Below are positions 1 through 11,910 of a stretch of DNA of 64,000 bases, in pieces. Numbering within the stretch: the first letter of the stretch is position 1; each line of letters opens with the position of its first letter. Under the pieces are notes generated by a model. That model saw only the letters and a list, made by a program, of their open reading frames with translations. It made no database searches and was not told where the DNA came from. A program made the translations under genes and the position numbers. Source of the stretch: Populus alba (taxonomy: Eukaryota > Streptophyta > Magnoliopsida > Malpighiales > Salicaceae); assembly GCF_005239225.2 (NCBI RefSeq), contig NC_133284.1:401770-465769 (forward strand), written 5' to 3'.

Positions 1-300
1 GTGAAGAATTAGGGTTTGTGGTGGTGGCGGTAGTGGTGAGGTGGCTAGGTTTCTTTTGGGGGGTTTAGGGATTAGAGGGGGTGAGAAAGCGAGAGAGAGA
101 GAGATTTTTTTTTTTTTTTTCCTCTCTTAGGGTATTTTTGGGGGGGAGAGGGAAATAAGGAGGAAAGGGGAGGGAAAGTGGGGGTAATAAGAAAGGGGGG
201 AGTGTGAAAGGAAGGGGAGGGGATTAGGGCAAAGTAAGAAAGAGAGAAGGGTGGAATTGGATTAGCTGGAATTTGTGTGTTATGATTAATGGGTTTATTT
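1..300 (-). promoter_or_regulatory. Upstream/5'-UTR region of off-window importin-5-like gene
   Basis: This purine/GA-rich stretch matches 12,968-13,240, which lies directly upstream of the ATG of an importin-5-like first exon stub at 12,844-12,963. The full gene is therefore inferred to start just left of position 1 and run leftward on the minus strand. GAGA runs (about 94-104) and a poly-T tract (about 104-120) are visible. No TATA box was located with confidence. Confidence 0.45.
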
Positions 301-1448
301 TTTCCAAATATATGTTTGTTTGCTGAATATTAGTTATTTTTAAAGTTAATTTTTAAAATTAAATTAATTTTTGTATTTGATAAAATTATAAAAAATAACT
401 TAGAAAATATTTTCTAGTATTTTGATATATCATATAAAACAAATTGAAAAATAATTTATTAATATTTTATTTTTTTTCAAGTTTACAAAATATATGTAAC
501 ATTAAATATAAATATTTGACCACATGGATAATGAGATACAAAAAGTGTAATAGTAATTTTTTTTATTATATCATATATTTATACATGGTTTATTTTATAA
601 CATATAATTATATATATAATATAAATATTGTTAATATAATATAATAGATATATAACCTTGTTAAGTATAATGAGATATAAAAGTGTAATAGTGGATTTTT
701 TATTATATCATGTATTTATATATAGTTTATTTTATAAAATATAACTATATATATATATAATATAAATATTGTAAATATAATATAATAGATATTTAACCTC
801 GTTAACTATATATTTACAACAACTACAATTTTTTTTACTATAAAAATAACTATATATATAATATAAAAAAGGTGTTTTTAAAAAAAATAAAGTGTTTTCC
901 AAGGATAAAAAAAAAAAAAAAAAAACTTTTCTAGCATAAAAGGTTAGTTTTTTTTATCTACTATAGATCATTTTCTTGAACTAACTTTCTATAAGTTCAT
1001 AAAATATATAAAAAAATGAGTTTTTTTTAATGAAAAAATAAAAATATTCTATTTTTATCAAGATTGATTTAAGATAATTTTATCTCGAATATATGTAAAT
1101 TATTTCAACAATACACTCATATAAAATCTAAATGGTTATTGGTTTTTTTAATTCACTTGATTGTTCGAAGTAGTTTGCGTGCACCTCGACTAATTTTATA
1201 TACCCTGAAGTTAACGATTATGTAAACATTCAATAATAATGAAGTTCGTGAGCCTCGAACTTGTGACCTATAGAAAACAAACTCAAGACCTAACTAATTA
1301 AGTTGCATCTCTCATGGTTAAAACCTAAATGTCTATTAATCTCAAGAGTTAATGTAATCTATGATAAAATTTCATAAATGAAGATAAAGTATTTTCTCAT
1401 CGATTTTTAACAAATATTTCATACTTGCTAAATTTGTTATAAAAGCGT
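300..1448. other. AT-rich spacer, no gene seen
   Basis: Very AT-rich sequence with imperfect internal repeats: the segments around 530-640 and 670-790 are near duplicates (GTGTAATAGT...TATATCAT blocks). It is only partly represented in unit 2 (about 13,250-13,660). The short open frames are low-complexity and unsupported. Confidence 0.6.
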
Positions 1449-1449
1449 C

Positions 1450-2455
1450 GGATAAAGTCAATGTTTTGAAATTCGGACTGGCCCAGTGGGTTGACTCAGG
1501 ACCCTGCCGACCTGGGCCTAGGACCGGTCAAAAACCCGCAGGAGAGTTGGCTCGGCGGAACCCGGTCGACCCGGGTAAACCAGGCTGAGACCTGGCTTCC
1601 TTTTTTTTTGTTCTTTATAGATTCAAGAGACTGTGCTGTTTTTTGCTTCACAACTCAGTGGCGTGCTGTTTGTTTTCTTCATTTGCTTTATAACTCAGTT
1701 ACAATTCTCTCTAGCCTTTATAAGAATAGATTAGAGGGGAGGGGAGTGAGAGATTCTTAAGGATATAACTATAGAATATTCTATTTTCTCTGCTTTGACT
1801 TTGAATAGCTAGAATCAAACTTGTTGCTCATTCATTCAAAGCTATTGTCGGAAAAGTAGATTGAGAGAGAGAATTGGCTTCTCGAGAATCTGCTGGAGTC
1901 AGATCAGTAGGGGAGTTCATGCCGGGACTTTATTAATAGAAAAAGCCCATACCCTGAGCGAGGGTGTGTAAAAAAGCTGAGAGGTGGAGGAGAAGAGTCA
2001 TGGTGGAGAGACTATGAGTTTAAAGTGGTGGCTGGTCACTCGGTTTTTTTTTATGGATTGTTGGTAAAGGCTACTATGGGGAGAGGATTTGGGTGACGTG
2101 AGAAGGGCAATAGATATTGTGATTTGGTGATAAAAAGACTGTAACCGGTAGAGAATATAGAATGGTGGTGGCGGAGCTGCTACGTGGTTGTTGTGGGAAT
2201 TACTGCTATTGACTAGGTTTATAGTTGTTGTGGCGAGGGAATGGTGGATTGTTGAATTCCAGCTAGGAAAGGGGCTCTGCTGGATTTATTTGGGAGAGTG
2301 ACATATAGAGATAGATTTTAGTTTTAGGTATTTTTGTGTAAGACATGACAGCGACTAAACACAAAGATTGTAATTTTTTTGGTTGACCCGGGTTGAACCG
2401 GGTCAACCCATTTAGCCCATGATCCGATCATTAGACCGGATCGGATTTCAAAACT
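1450..2455. mobile_element. Non-autonomous DNA transposon with inverted termini
   Basis: The left end reads GTTTTGAAATTCGG (from 1463); the right end, read on the minus strand from 2454, is GTTTTGAAATCCGA. Both termini continue into GGGTTGAC/CCCGGGT-rich sequence. Unit 2 lacks the whole segment (13,640-13,665 runs straight through), so this is an insertion into unit 1 or a loss from unit 2. A TATAAA-like repeat flanks it, but the exact target duplication is unresolved. No transposase is encoded. It could be Mutator-like or another TIR class. Confidence 0.55.
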
Positions 2456-2459
2456 ATAA

Positions 2460-3575
2460 ACAAGTTACTTACCTTTAATATAAACTTTAATTTATACACC
2501 GTAATGATAATGGAAAAGGAAATACGTAAGTCGGGGAAGAATAATATTTGTATGGGAGTCCACGTAGAACAGTATGATAATGTAGACCTAGCCTGCCTCA
2601 GTTATTTGCTGAGTCTTTTGAGTGCACTCTTCAGAGAGTTTATGAGTGATGACGTGTGAAGATGATGGTAGCACCATGACATGATACATGATTTAGAGAG
2701 ATGGTGAGGTGACCCACCATGGATTTCAAAATCATATAACTCATTTTATTCCCTTGTTGTCAGGGTTCATATATAGATTGAAGAGAGTGCTTATTGATAT
2801 TATTATATTACAATAATTATTACCAGAAGGTAAAAATAAATATGGACTCGTAATTAAACTACCATGACAGTCAAGTAATTTCACTATTAACACAACTTTT
2901 CTGCCATTCTTAGGGCTTGGCTTCCCGAGCTACGTAACTTTACCATAATCCATATAGTTTGAGATTTGACTTGTAATTCAATGGATTTATTCATCACATT
3001 ATTATTTTTTATTTAGTAGCATATAATAGATTTGTCACGCGCTTCTTCGTGGATTAGAAAAAAAAAAAGGCAAAACCGAGTGAACCTTCTAAATATAATA
3101 TAATTCCTAAAACTCGTAACCCTTGAAATTTTAAACCTGAGCTTAATAAAAAAAACTTAATTCCTAAGCAATTTTATATTTTTATTTTGAAGGAGGAAAT
3201 CATGGAAAAATATTAAGAAAAAAAAACTTGCAAAAATAAAAAAGATAATAACAAAAAAGAAAATGGATAAAATTTGATAGAAAAGAATTTGAGGAGGATG
3301 AAATTGTAAAAATTAAAAAATAATCTAAAATAAAAAATAAATAACAATAAAAAAATGAAAATTAAATCTGAAAGATTAAAAAATTATAAGGGATTGAAAA
3401 ATATTTGTAATTTGATAAATTATTTATAAATTAAAACGGTGATATAAGAAAATTTAAAAATATTTTATAGATAATTCAAATATATTTTTTTTTTAAGTTG
3501 GTAAAAGGACATGAACCAACGATAGTGCATATCGGGCACATTTTTAAGTCTCACCAAGTATTCTCTAAGGCTCGA
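2460..3575. other. Paralogous spacer, no gene seen
   Basis: Matches 13,660-14,040 and, further on, 16,820-17,015 plus 40,042-40,200. The segment 3,280-3,300 (AAAATTTGATAGAAAAG) is the empty-site counterpart of the Copia insertion in unit 2. Nothing coding was recognised. Confidence 0.6.
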
Positions 3576-3593
3576 TCATTAGCCTGGTTCTTT

Positions 3594-3844
3594 TTTTTAT
3601 TATTATTAACGTGGGTGTTTGGGCCAGCTTGTGCGCACTACGACTAATCCCACGGCCCACTGAACATCCTACAAGCTCAGTGAGCAAGTAAGGCATCGCG
3701 GGGGTGACAGACATACCGCACAGGAAGGACCCAATAGAGACATGAAGGGAATAAACTCTTCAGCCCCACTCCCACTAGGACTCGAACCGAAGTTCGAAGG
3801 AAGGAGAGCTGCCCCAACAACCACTAAGCCAACAATCTGTTGGT
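3594..3844 (-). mobile_element. tRNA-derived SINE
   Basis: A 251-bp insertion flanked by a perfect 16-bp target duplication, ATTAGCCTGGTTCTTT (3578-3593 and 3845-3860). On the minus strand it begins with a tRNA-like head that has a box A-like TGGCTTAGTGG and a box B GGTTCGAGTCC (the Pol III internal promoter pattern), and it ends in an A/TAA-rich tail, seen as T-rich at about 3,594-3,610. Unit 2 at about 41,354 has the uninterrupted target, so the SINE arrived after the duplication. Confidence 0.85.
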
Positions 3845-3904
3845 ATTAGCCTGGTTCTTTAGTTGACAATGATGTTGTTATGGATAGCCTCATATGAGGC
3901 TGCT

Positions 3905-4125
3905 TAGATACCGTTTATTTTTATGTTTGGAACACGTATATGTATGTTTTAAAAGCATATATATTTTTTAAAAAATATTAAATTGATATATTTTTTTAGT
4001 ATTTTTTAATAATTTTAATGTGTTGATATTAAAAATAAAAAATATATATATAATATATTTTTATCAAGCAAAAAAATAATTTTTAAAAGGTACTCTTCAT
4101 CACAATATCAAACACTTGCTTGGGT
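3905..4125. repeat. MITE-like AT-rich element
   Basis: The ends carry the recurring GTTTGG-type words (GTTTATTTTTATGTTTGGAA at the left, ATATCAAACACTTG at the right), and the core holds an 'AATTTTAATGTGTTGAT' motif shared with 41,420-41,635, 8,815-9,005, 5,740-5,940 and 54,420-54,600. A paralogous copy lies at the matching place in unit 2. The class is unresolved; non-autonomous TIR elements are likely. Confidence 0.45.
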
Positions 4126-4618
4126 CTATTAGTTGTTGTGTAAATTAGACTGAGTTTAAATCTAGAAGAGTCTTATATTGAGCTATAACATAATGTTCAA
4201 CTTTGATATTTGTTAATTTTTTGATGAAGCTTGAGCTTGTCAATGAATATTTTTTTAAAATCAATTAAATATAATAATTGCTTGAAAATTAATTCTCTTT
4301 TCTAAATACTATGTATTAGCTTCAATGGTGAATGTAAAAAAAGTCACAGAAAACAAATCACAAAAGAAGGAGCATGTTCAAAGGAAGGGAGAACTCAGCA
4401 TAAATGGCAGCGAACAGCCAAAAAAATGAAAAGAAAAAGAAAACACGAAGGAGGATTAAAAGAAGGAGGGAGGGTGGGTTAATGGGCTGAGAATTAAAAG
4501 AAACAAGTTTTAATAGCTAATCATGAGAAAAGAAGAAGAAAGTTACCCGCTGTTTCTTAAGATGGGCATTTTTAGTTTCGGGGAAAAGCTTAAAAAAAGA
4601 AGAAGAAGAGTAGAGTAT

Positions 4619-5541
4619 TTAATTTTTATACATGTTAATTCCCTTGTCATTGCGTTTTAGTTGTAGCCCAGTCCAGTTATTATTATATTCATACAAGAAC
4701 TGTTTCTTGACGGAATTCAACAAGAACTCGGTGAGTTCATTTTCAGTCCTCACGCATTCGATTTCTTTCTCCAGCTCAGTATATATGGTCTCGAACTGCC
4801 CAAAAAAAAAAAACCCAAGAAGAAGTAAAACAAGGAGGCTGGGTTTATGGGCTTAGTAATCAGGCAAAAAAAAGAAAAGAGAAAAGAAGTTACCCTTTGG
4901 TAAATCAATTTTATCTGGCTTGTAAGATGGAATATTTCTTGACGGAATTTTTCATTTTCAATGATGGTCATGGCCAGCTTGTTCTTGGTTTCTTGCACTG
5001 CTCTCTGCTTGAATAATAAAAGAAAAGGAGGAGGTTGGTGGGGGAGAAGAAAACAGTGAATATACAGATAGCAGAGCTGAAATGGACTAGCTTCCATTGT
5101 GAAATTAATATGCACAGCATAAGCCAAAATAATTCACACAAATTAAGAGGAAGAGTACTCTTTCTTTCTTTGGATTTCTTAACCTCAAGATGAGCACTAC
5201 TCGTGATACTGGCATTTACCTTCTTGTTCTTTCGATAACGTCTATCAGTTTCCCGCTTCCTTTGCTTCTGCATTTCCTTAGTGACAGTTCCGTTCGAGCA
5301 GTACACATGAGGCGGGAGATGGAGATCGGTAGCACTCGAGGGAGTGGGAACAGTGAGGAAGGAGATCAGTGGATCTAGCAGTAACACCAACTAAGGGATC
5401 AGAGAGATACAAGCTAAGCTCTCCATAATAATCGACGATGAACAACTTTGTTAAATGACACAAGATTTATATAGCACTTACTCTCCTCCTCCTCCAGTCC
5501 CGCAGGGGCAGGGCAGCAAACAAAGGAATTGTTGAAGGCAT
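4619..5541 (-). pseudogene. bZIP-like gene copy A (defective, hybrid 3' end)
   Basis: Four exons on the minus strand parallel intact copies B and C: exon 1 at 5482-5541, exon 2 at 5220-5374 (basic region KRETDRRYRKNKK), exon 3 at 4894-5004 (zipper), exon 4 at 4619-4795. Splice sites are GT-AG (GTAAGT, GTAAAT, GTAACT donors). Exon 1 is 60 nt, 19 nt shorter than in copy C, and this breaks the phase: the spliced frame stops two codons into exon 2. Exon 3 also lacks eight codons of the zipper. Exon 4 begins like copy C but runs into a novel tail, and the 4,380-4,560 flank resembles copy B instead, so copy A looks like a deletion hybrid of two neighbours. A TATA-like TATATA lies at about 5,655. 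An alternative start could rescue it, but I see none. Confidence 0.65.
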
Positions 5542-5699
5542 TGTATTTATAGTTAGGTGTAATCTGTGAACCAAGATTATTCACACGGAGGAAGACAATG
5601 ATTTTCTTCTTCTCTCTGGAGAGGCAAATGCGACCGAAAGCGCACGAGAACACATATATAGTGATTTATTTATTTTTTATTTTAATATAAAATTAGAAA

Positions 5700-6920
5700 T
5701 ATAGAGGACTTTGCAAAATGTTGGTTTCAGTGATAAAGATAATGTTTGGGACACGGTGTAAATTATATTTTTTAAAATTTTTTTTATTAAAATTTAATAT
5801 GATTTATATGTTTTGAATTATTTTGATACACTAAAAAAAATATTTTTTTAAAAAAAAATATTATTAATATTTATTTTAATATAAAAAATTATTTAAAAAA
5901 TAATTATTATCACGCTGCCAAAAACACTTAAATACTTTGCCTGTGAGATCAGTACGGTTTGAAGAGCTAACGTGCGACACCATGGACTCATGGAGGTGGT
6001 GATTTTATTTTATACTAGGCCTGCGAGAAAAACAAAGTTGTTCGTTAATTTCGCTTCGAGGACCTGGCACGGGGTTGTCTTATCTTTGTGCTGACCCCAC
6101 CGGTGATTTGTGCTCTCTGCATGCCTTCGTATAATATTCAAATATCTACTATTATATTTAAAGTATTAGAAATTGAAAATAAAAGAATAAAATTGAAGAC
6201 TTAATTAGAGTTCGATGAAATATATGTGGATAAATGAACCATTTCCTGAAGAAAGAAAATGGACCAATTTTTGCGTATATAAAAACTAAATTATTCCATG
6301 CCATGAAAAGTTGCTTAGGAATTTAGCTGATTTGGTACTCAAGTTTCTGAAAGAATAGACTAATATTGACCAACACCATGAGAGATTAAATAAATAAATC
6401 TATTTACAATTCACACTAAGAATAGACGGTACTGTTCCTCTTCTTTCTTCTTCTTCTTCTTCTTCTTTTTGGAGAGGAAAGTGCAAGACCTGATGCATAT
6501 AATAATCAACGGTGAACGTACAACTTACGAAAGCCACACCAACCGAGAGAGAGATTAAAGTTATGTTATGCATATAATAATCAACGGTGAAAAACGTAAC
6601 TTAGTTGAGTGCATTGTATTTATTAGGTAAACCAATACAGCTCACGCCGATCGAGTAAGACACCGATCTTCTTCTTCTTTTGGAGAGCCAAGTGCAACCT
6701 AATGCATTGTATTAATTTAAAGTGATGTTATTATATATGTATTGGTCTTTTTAATACAAAGCCATAAAAGACGTGAAGATTATTTTTGGAGTTATATTAG
6801 CGAAAGTTTTTGACATAGGGTTTATTTATTAAGATGAATTCCTTCCTCTTATTAAATTAACAATACATAGTGTGCGCGCGCATCATACTATATTAAATTA
6901 ACAATACATAGTGCCCCTAA
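5700..6920. other. Spacer with MITE-like repeat and bZIP exon remnant
   Basis: 5,740-5,940 is a MITE-like element (ATGTTTGGGACACGG left, GCCAAAAACAC right). About 6,320-6,360 matches the exon-3 remnant of paralogue D near 48,215-48,260. A TTC microsatellite lies at 6,440-6,470. The segment 6,485-6,515 (GATGCATATAATAATC) is the empty-site counterpart of the hAT element at 52,503-53,348. No gene seen. Confidence 0.55.
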
Positions 6921-7985
6921 AGGTATATTTGGTATTGCGGTTACTATTGTGGTTGTGGTTTTAAAAAAGTTATTTTATAAAAAATATTTTTAGTTGAGGT
7001 TGGTTTGAAAAAATATATGTTTGGTTAAAACTGTGGTTAAAATTGAGGTTGAGCAAAAAATAATTTAATGTGTTTGGTTAATAATGCTTTTGAAATTAAG
7101 GTTATAAAATAATTTTTAAAAAAATATTATTAATATTGATGGTTTTTAATTTAAATATTATAGATTTAACTATTGTTATTACATTATGAAATAAATAATA
7201 TTTTATATAAAATATTTTTTATTATTCCATTAAATTATCTACAATTCCACCACGTATGAAATACATCCGACAAGGACTATAGTTTTTTTTATTTCTTAAG
7301 TATGCAACAACATCAGGTAAAATATAATCAGGAAAAAATTTAGAATTGCGATTAAATTCTACAAATGTTACGTCATCAAGCGATCTCTGTCTAATTTATA
7401 TAGTGTCATTAAATAATGTTAAACACTAGTTTTTTGAATAAAACATAATTAAAAAATAAAACATAATTTTTATTTTTTATTTTACTGGGTCGGACTTGGT
7501 TCAATGTATTTTGAGCTTGGGACAGGTCCGCCCGAAACCGGTCCGACCAGAACAATGTAGCTGGCTACACTGTTCACGTGAACAGTATATCATGCTACAT
7601 TATTCCTTTTAACCATAATAAAAAATGTTTACAAAAGTAGTCTTTCGTTTCTTTTTTGAACAAATAAAAGAACATAATGGATTAATTAGCAAGAACAGTG
7701 GATGGTCATGCTCCACTGTTCATGCTAAAGTGGATAGCCATGCTTCACTGTTCATCCTAATTAATTATCATGAAAAGTGGAGCATGACTATCCACTGTTC
7801 ATGCTAATTAATTAGCATGAAGGGTGCAGGAAGCAGGATTCGTTTGCTTTTCTTTCCCCAGTGTTTTGAACGTAAAAATAGTGTGGGATCCATGAATAAT
7901 AAGTTGTTGTTTTTTTTTTTTTACCAAATAGGTTGCATTTGTGTTTTGTTAAAACACAGACGCAATCTCGTTATCAAACGCACTT
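6921..7985. mobile_element. Harbinger-like non-autonomous element
   Basis: The left terminus (GTATATTTGGTATTGCGG) resembles the minus-strand reading of the right terminus (GTGCGTTTGATAACGAGATT). A 3-bp TAA flanks both sides (6918-6920, 7986-7988), the target type of PIF/Harbinger elements. Unit 2 at about 53,985 lacks the insert. Inside are GTTCAC/GTGAAC inverted motifs, including a perfect 18-bp palindrome at 7569-7586, and several CCACTGTTCATGC-type fold-backs at 7,690-7,815. A diverged inverted relative lies at 55,280-55,890. No transposase was recognised. Confidence 0.6.
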
Positions 7986-7989
7986 TAAA

Positions 7990-9540
7990 TATGGAGGGCA
8001 ATTGCAAGAACTAAGTGTACTTGCTTGGATTACTTTTTTATTTATTTTTTTTCATATTAATTACTTGGCTTCTCCAAAGGTATCTTGAGTACAATCATCA
8101 ATGATTGATTCTCAATGTTTTCTTCCGTTTTTCATGATCTTTAGAACCTCAACTCAATTTGCCTTAATCTTTATCTTTTGCAGGATCTTAAATTGCTCAA
8201 TATTACTAACTCATTCGCTTGGGTTAAGGAGGAGATCAACCTAACTACATCAACAAGATTAGTTCATGTACTACTAGAAAATCAACAAAAATGAATAGAA
8301 TTGTCGACAAAAAATTTTTGGCAATAATTTTTACCGATGAATATAATTTTATTTTTAATTTTGTCGATATGTATCGATTGTATTGCCGATGAATTATATA
8401 GATTTTTAAAAATTTGCAACGGTGTGATGACGTGAATTTTTTTAGACAATTTTATCAATGGAATGACCAAAGGATTCAAATCAGAATCTCTGTACAGTGA
8501 CATGGCATTGTATTTTTCAATTTAGAAATTGTTGTTTTAATTTTTAATTTTTTTTTCCTCAACCCTTTTGTAAAAGTTATTACTCTTTTCAATTTTACCT
8601 TTTAATTACAAAATTGTTTTGATTTCTTATATCAATTTTGATCCTCATTCTTTTTAGTTTTTCTTTTATCCTTTTACTAAATTAATTTTTTTTTCAATTA
8701 AACATAAAATTTATTTTTTTATTTTTATTTTTGATCCTCCTTCTTTTAATTACTATTTTTTAAAATTATTTTGTATATTTTTTTTTCAAATTTATCCTTC
8801 AATACTTAGAGACCTTTTGAGAACATAGTTAAAACTATGTCCCCCCCAAATTGTTTTTGCAAAAAAATATTATTTCTTTAATATTTTTCTGATCATTTTG
8901 ATGTGCTGATCTCAAAAATAATTTTTTTAAAATAAAAATAATAATTTTAATGCATTTCTAAGTAAAATGCACTTTGAATCGTAATCGCCACCATAATTTC
9001 AAACGGGCCTTTAATTAATTGAAAATTGAACTTCATGTTTTTTTTTAGAATAGGTGCTCTAAGTCCACTAACTTGGATTATGAGTTTGAAAAGTTAATGA
9101 GTTTTTTTTTTTAAAAAAAAAACTTTATAATTCTTTTGATTTTTTTATTAGATTAATTTAATTATATAATTTGAATCACGAGTTTAATGAAACATCTCAA
9201 TTCTAATTAGTATATTTACAAGTTTATCATTAAGAGTTTTTTTATATCTTGTCTTTAACTAAATTTCAAATCATGTATATCATTTTTTATACACAAAAAA
9301 GTCCATCTTTGCAACGAATCGCGGGAACGAAGGCTAGTAAACATAAAACCCATCTACAAAATTGTATACAAGCCCCAGGAGCATAAGTCTAGATGCATTG
9401 TTTTTGTTTTTTTGTTTTTTTTTTTTTTAATTTTTTTTTTTTTATGTTCTTAAACGTTGCCAAGAGTCGAGACTCGAGAGCAATCTTTCAACACTAAACA
9501 ATAATATATATAAAGTTGATTTAAGGAGCGTGTATCCAAT
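7990..9540. other. T-rich spacer with MITE-like element
   Basis: 7,990-8,280 matches 53,990-54,250, and 8,520-9,540 matches about 60,400-61,080; the 5.9 kb that separates these blocks in unit 2 is absent here. 8,815-9,010 is a MITE-like element ending in CATAATTTCAAACGGGCC. Runs of pyrimidine-rich imperfect repeats (GATCCTCATTCTTTT words) fill the rest. No supported gene. Confidence 0.5.
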
Positions 9541-10053
9541 AATGGTATTTATTTATCGAAGTAGATTTGAGTCTCAATCAATCTAATTTTATTAATCTCA
9601 ATATAAATGGATTGAATACCTCCATTGTATAGAGATTTTAGAATGAGACAGAAAATAAATAAATAAAGGATTGGATGGAAGGGAGAGCGGGAATTTGATT
9701 GAGAGGAAACGGTGCGTTCTACCGCAGGCATAAAATGGCAGGCATGCCTCTTGGCCTCCATCGCAGAAGGGCAAAGAATCAGCGAAGTTAGGGCCGGGCT
9801 CCCTCCCTCCCTCCCTCCCTCTTCAAACGCAACCTTCTTCTTCCCCTGTGACCGATAAATTAACCGGATTTTGTATCTGCAGTTTCGACCTCGTTTTCTC
9901 AATATCTTCCTTTTTCGAATATTTTTGTGACCAAAGTGCATACCAACTGTTCAACAATTTGCCTAAACGAATTTGTCTCATCACTCTTTTCCATTTCTCT
10001 AAACGCAAAGCAAAACAAATTTAAAGGACACCGACACTCCTTTACGAAGAGAG

Positions 10054-11910
10054 ATGTTGAATAGAGTCTCAAGGCGCTGCTTTTGCACTGCTGCTGCTAC
10101 TCCTGCTCCCACAACACTATCGCCTTGGCTCTTTGTTGGGTTGGGAAATCCCGGCGAGAAATTCAAAGGAACTCGACACAATGCATGTATCAAAATCTCG
10201 AAGAACCCCAATGAGATTTAGCTTCTTTTACTATTTTTTTGACTCAAACTTGGATGGATGCAGGTGGGTTTTGAGATGATTGATGCATTTGCTGAGTCAC
10301 TAGGGATTTCTATGAATATACCTCTATGTATAAAGCTCTTTTTGGAGAAGGTGGTTTTGTCCCAAAGCATATCCTTGTGGTTCATTTCGTTGCTTTTTTT
10401 TGTAAAAGATATGAACTTTATCTATGTGGAAGTACTAATACAGGTTTGATAATTTCAGGGTTTGTTGGTGACGCGCCTGTTCTTCTTGCGAAGCCTCAAA
10501 CTTACATGAATCTGAGAGGTGAATCGGTGAGTGAATCATCCACCTAATTTTCTTTTTCCATGATATAAATTAAAAAAAGGTTCAGTTTTGATGGATATTG
10601 CTTGTCTCGACTGTAATCAATAGTTTCTAGGGATATAAAATTTTTGTGTGGAGGAATTTAATTAATCTTCACATAACTTGTAGTATATTTTTTTTCTGTT
10701 CAAATGCAGGCAGGACCGCTTGCTGCTTACTATAAGCTACCTCTTAATCGTGTTATTGTGGTAAGTTTGCTCTCATTATCCACTATTCTTCCCTTTACTG
10801 GGTACTGAAGGATGATGTAAGTATTTTTCCTTACTGATGTTGTCTAAGTTGTGCAACTATAGTTTCATGACGACATGGAGCTGCCATGTGGAGTGCTTCG
10901 ACTTCAAGAGAAAGGAGGTCATGGATGCCACAGAGGGTATGGACGGTGAAGTCTTGTGTATTTATTCCCAGGATTAGAATTTGCAGATAGTTGTGTATGG
11001 AATGTACGATTTCTTACTGAAAGAGCACGTTTGAGATAAATAGAAATGGTTGATGAGCTCTATGTCAGTGCCACCTCCAAAATTCAATTAAAAATGAAAT
11101 GATGGACAGAGTATCATGGAGTGATAAAGCCATGCCCTGTGTACATTTGAAATAATATTTGTTTGCAATTTTTTATTTTTTTTATTATTTCAACTGCTTT
11201 TTGCGCTCTTGCAGTAGTTTTAAGTCCTACCTAAGGCTTTTAGTCTGGTTCCTCAGCCAATATTGATGTTGCTGTTGATGTGACTACAGTAGGCTGCATT
11301 AGCAGTGGACCTTTTATGGCTCAGGGTTAACCCCTGTTTTATTTTATTTTTCCAAACATTTTTTGTGCTTTTGGATGTATTGTGTGAGCATAATGTTTTA
11401 TTCCTTTTCTTTAACCAGTTTGAAGAGTGTGATCAACCAATTTCGAGGGAACAGAGAATTTGCTCGACTAAGAATCGGTTAGTGTGAAACCTCAGTTGGC
11501 ATTTATTTGCTTCCTAACTTCCTTCTAAAGGCCAAATCTCTTATCGTTCTTCTTAGGAATTGGGAGGCCTCCTGGCCAAATGGATCCCAAGGCTTTCTTG
11601 CTGCAGAAGTTCAATGCAACAGCTCGAGAACGAGTAAGTTTGTAGTTCCAAATTTTCATAATAAGGTTCATTTGGATTTGGCTTATATGTATCTGCTTGT
11701 CATTGGTTCATACACATTTTTCTAGTTAGAATGGCATCTTTTCATTCCTCATGGTGCTGTGTGCTGTTGTTGGACAAGATTGATGCTGCCTTACCAGAGG
11801 GGGTTGTTGCATTAAGGTGCATCTTATTTGAAGGCTTGACAAGAACTGCAAGATGGTTCAACCAGGAACAGAAGTACAAGTATATAAGATCGGAAACCAT
11901 GTCGACATAA
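10054..11910 (+). pseudogene. PTH: Peptidyl-tRNA hydrolase, organellar type, copy 1 (frameshifted)
   Basis: Eight exons match copy 2: 10054-10182, 10264-10350, 10459-10526, 10710-10760, 10863-10936, 11419-11477, 11557-11633, 11779-11910. The family cleaves peptidyl-tRNA to recycle tRNA in organelles and bacteria. Motifs seen are [15 protein letters not shown] (exon 1), YMNLRGES (exon 3), FHDD (exon 5), [16 protein letters not shown] (exon 7). Exon 2 is 87 nt instead of 85 in copy 2: a 2-nt insertion at about 10,325-10,333 (CTATGTATAAAG against CTTTGTAAAG) breaks the frame for everything downstream. MNLSGES is changed to MNLRGES. Introns are otherwise well preserved, so decay is recent or the locus is still transcribed. 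Confidence is high for family and fairly high for pseudogene status, barring a local assembly error. Confidence 0.85.

Noticed and set aside
1491..1760. 89-codon open frame
   Set aside because: Lies within the TIR element and has no conserved motif; composition follows the transposon termini.
9549..10211. Minus-strand open frames upstream of and over exon 1 of hydrolase copy 1 (and 61,067-61,716 in unit 2)
   Set aside because: They overlap the hydrolase 5' region and first exon on the other strand, share no recognised motif, and diverge between copies by frame-breaking changes.
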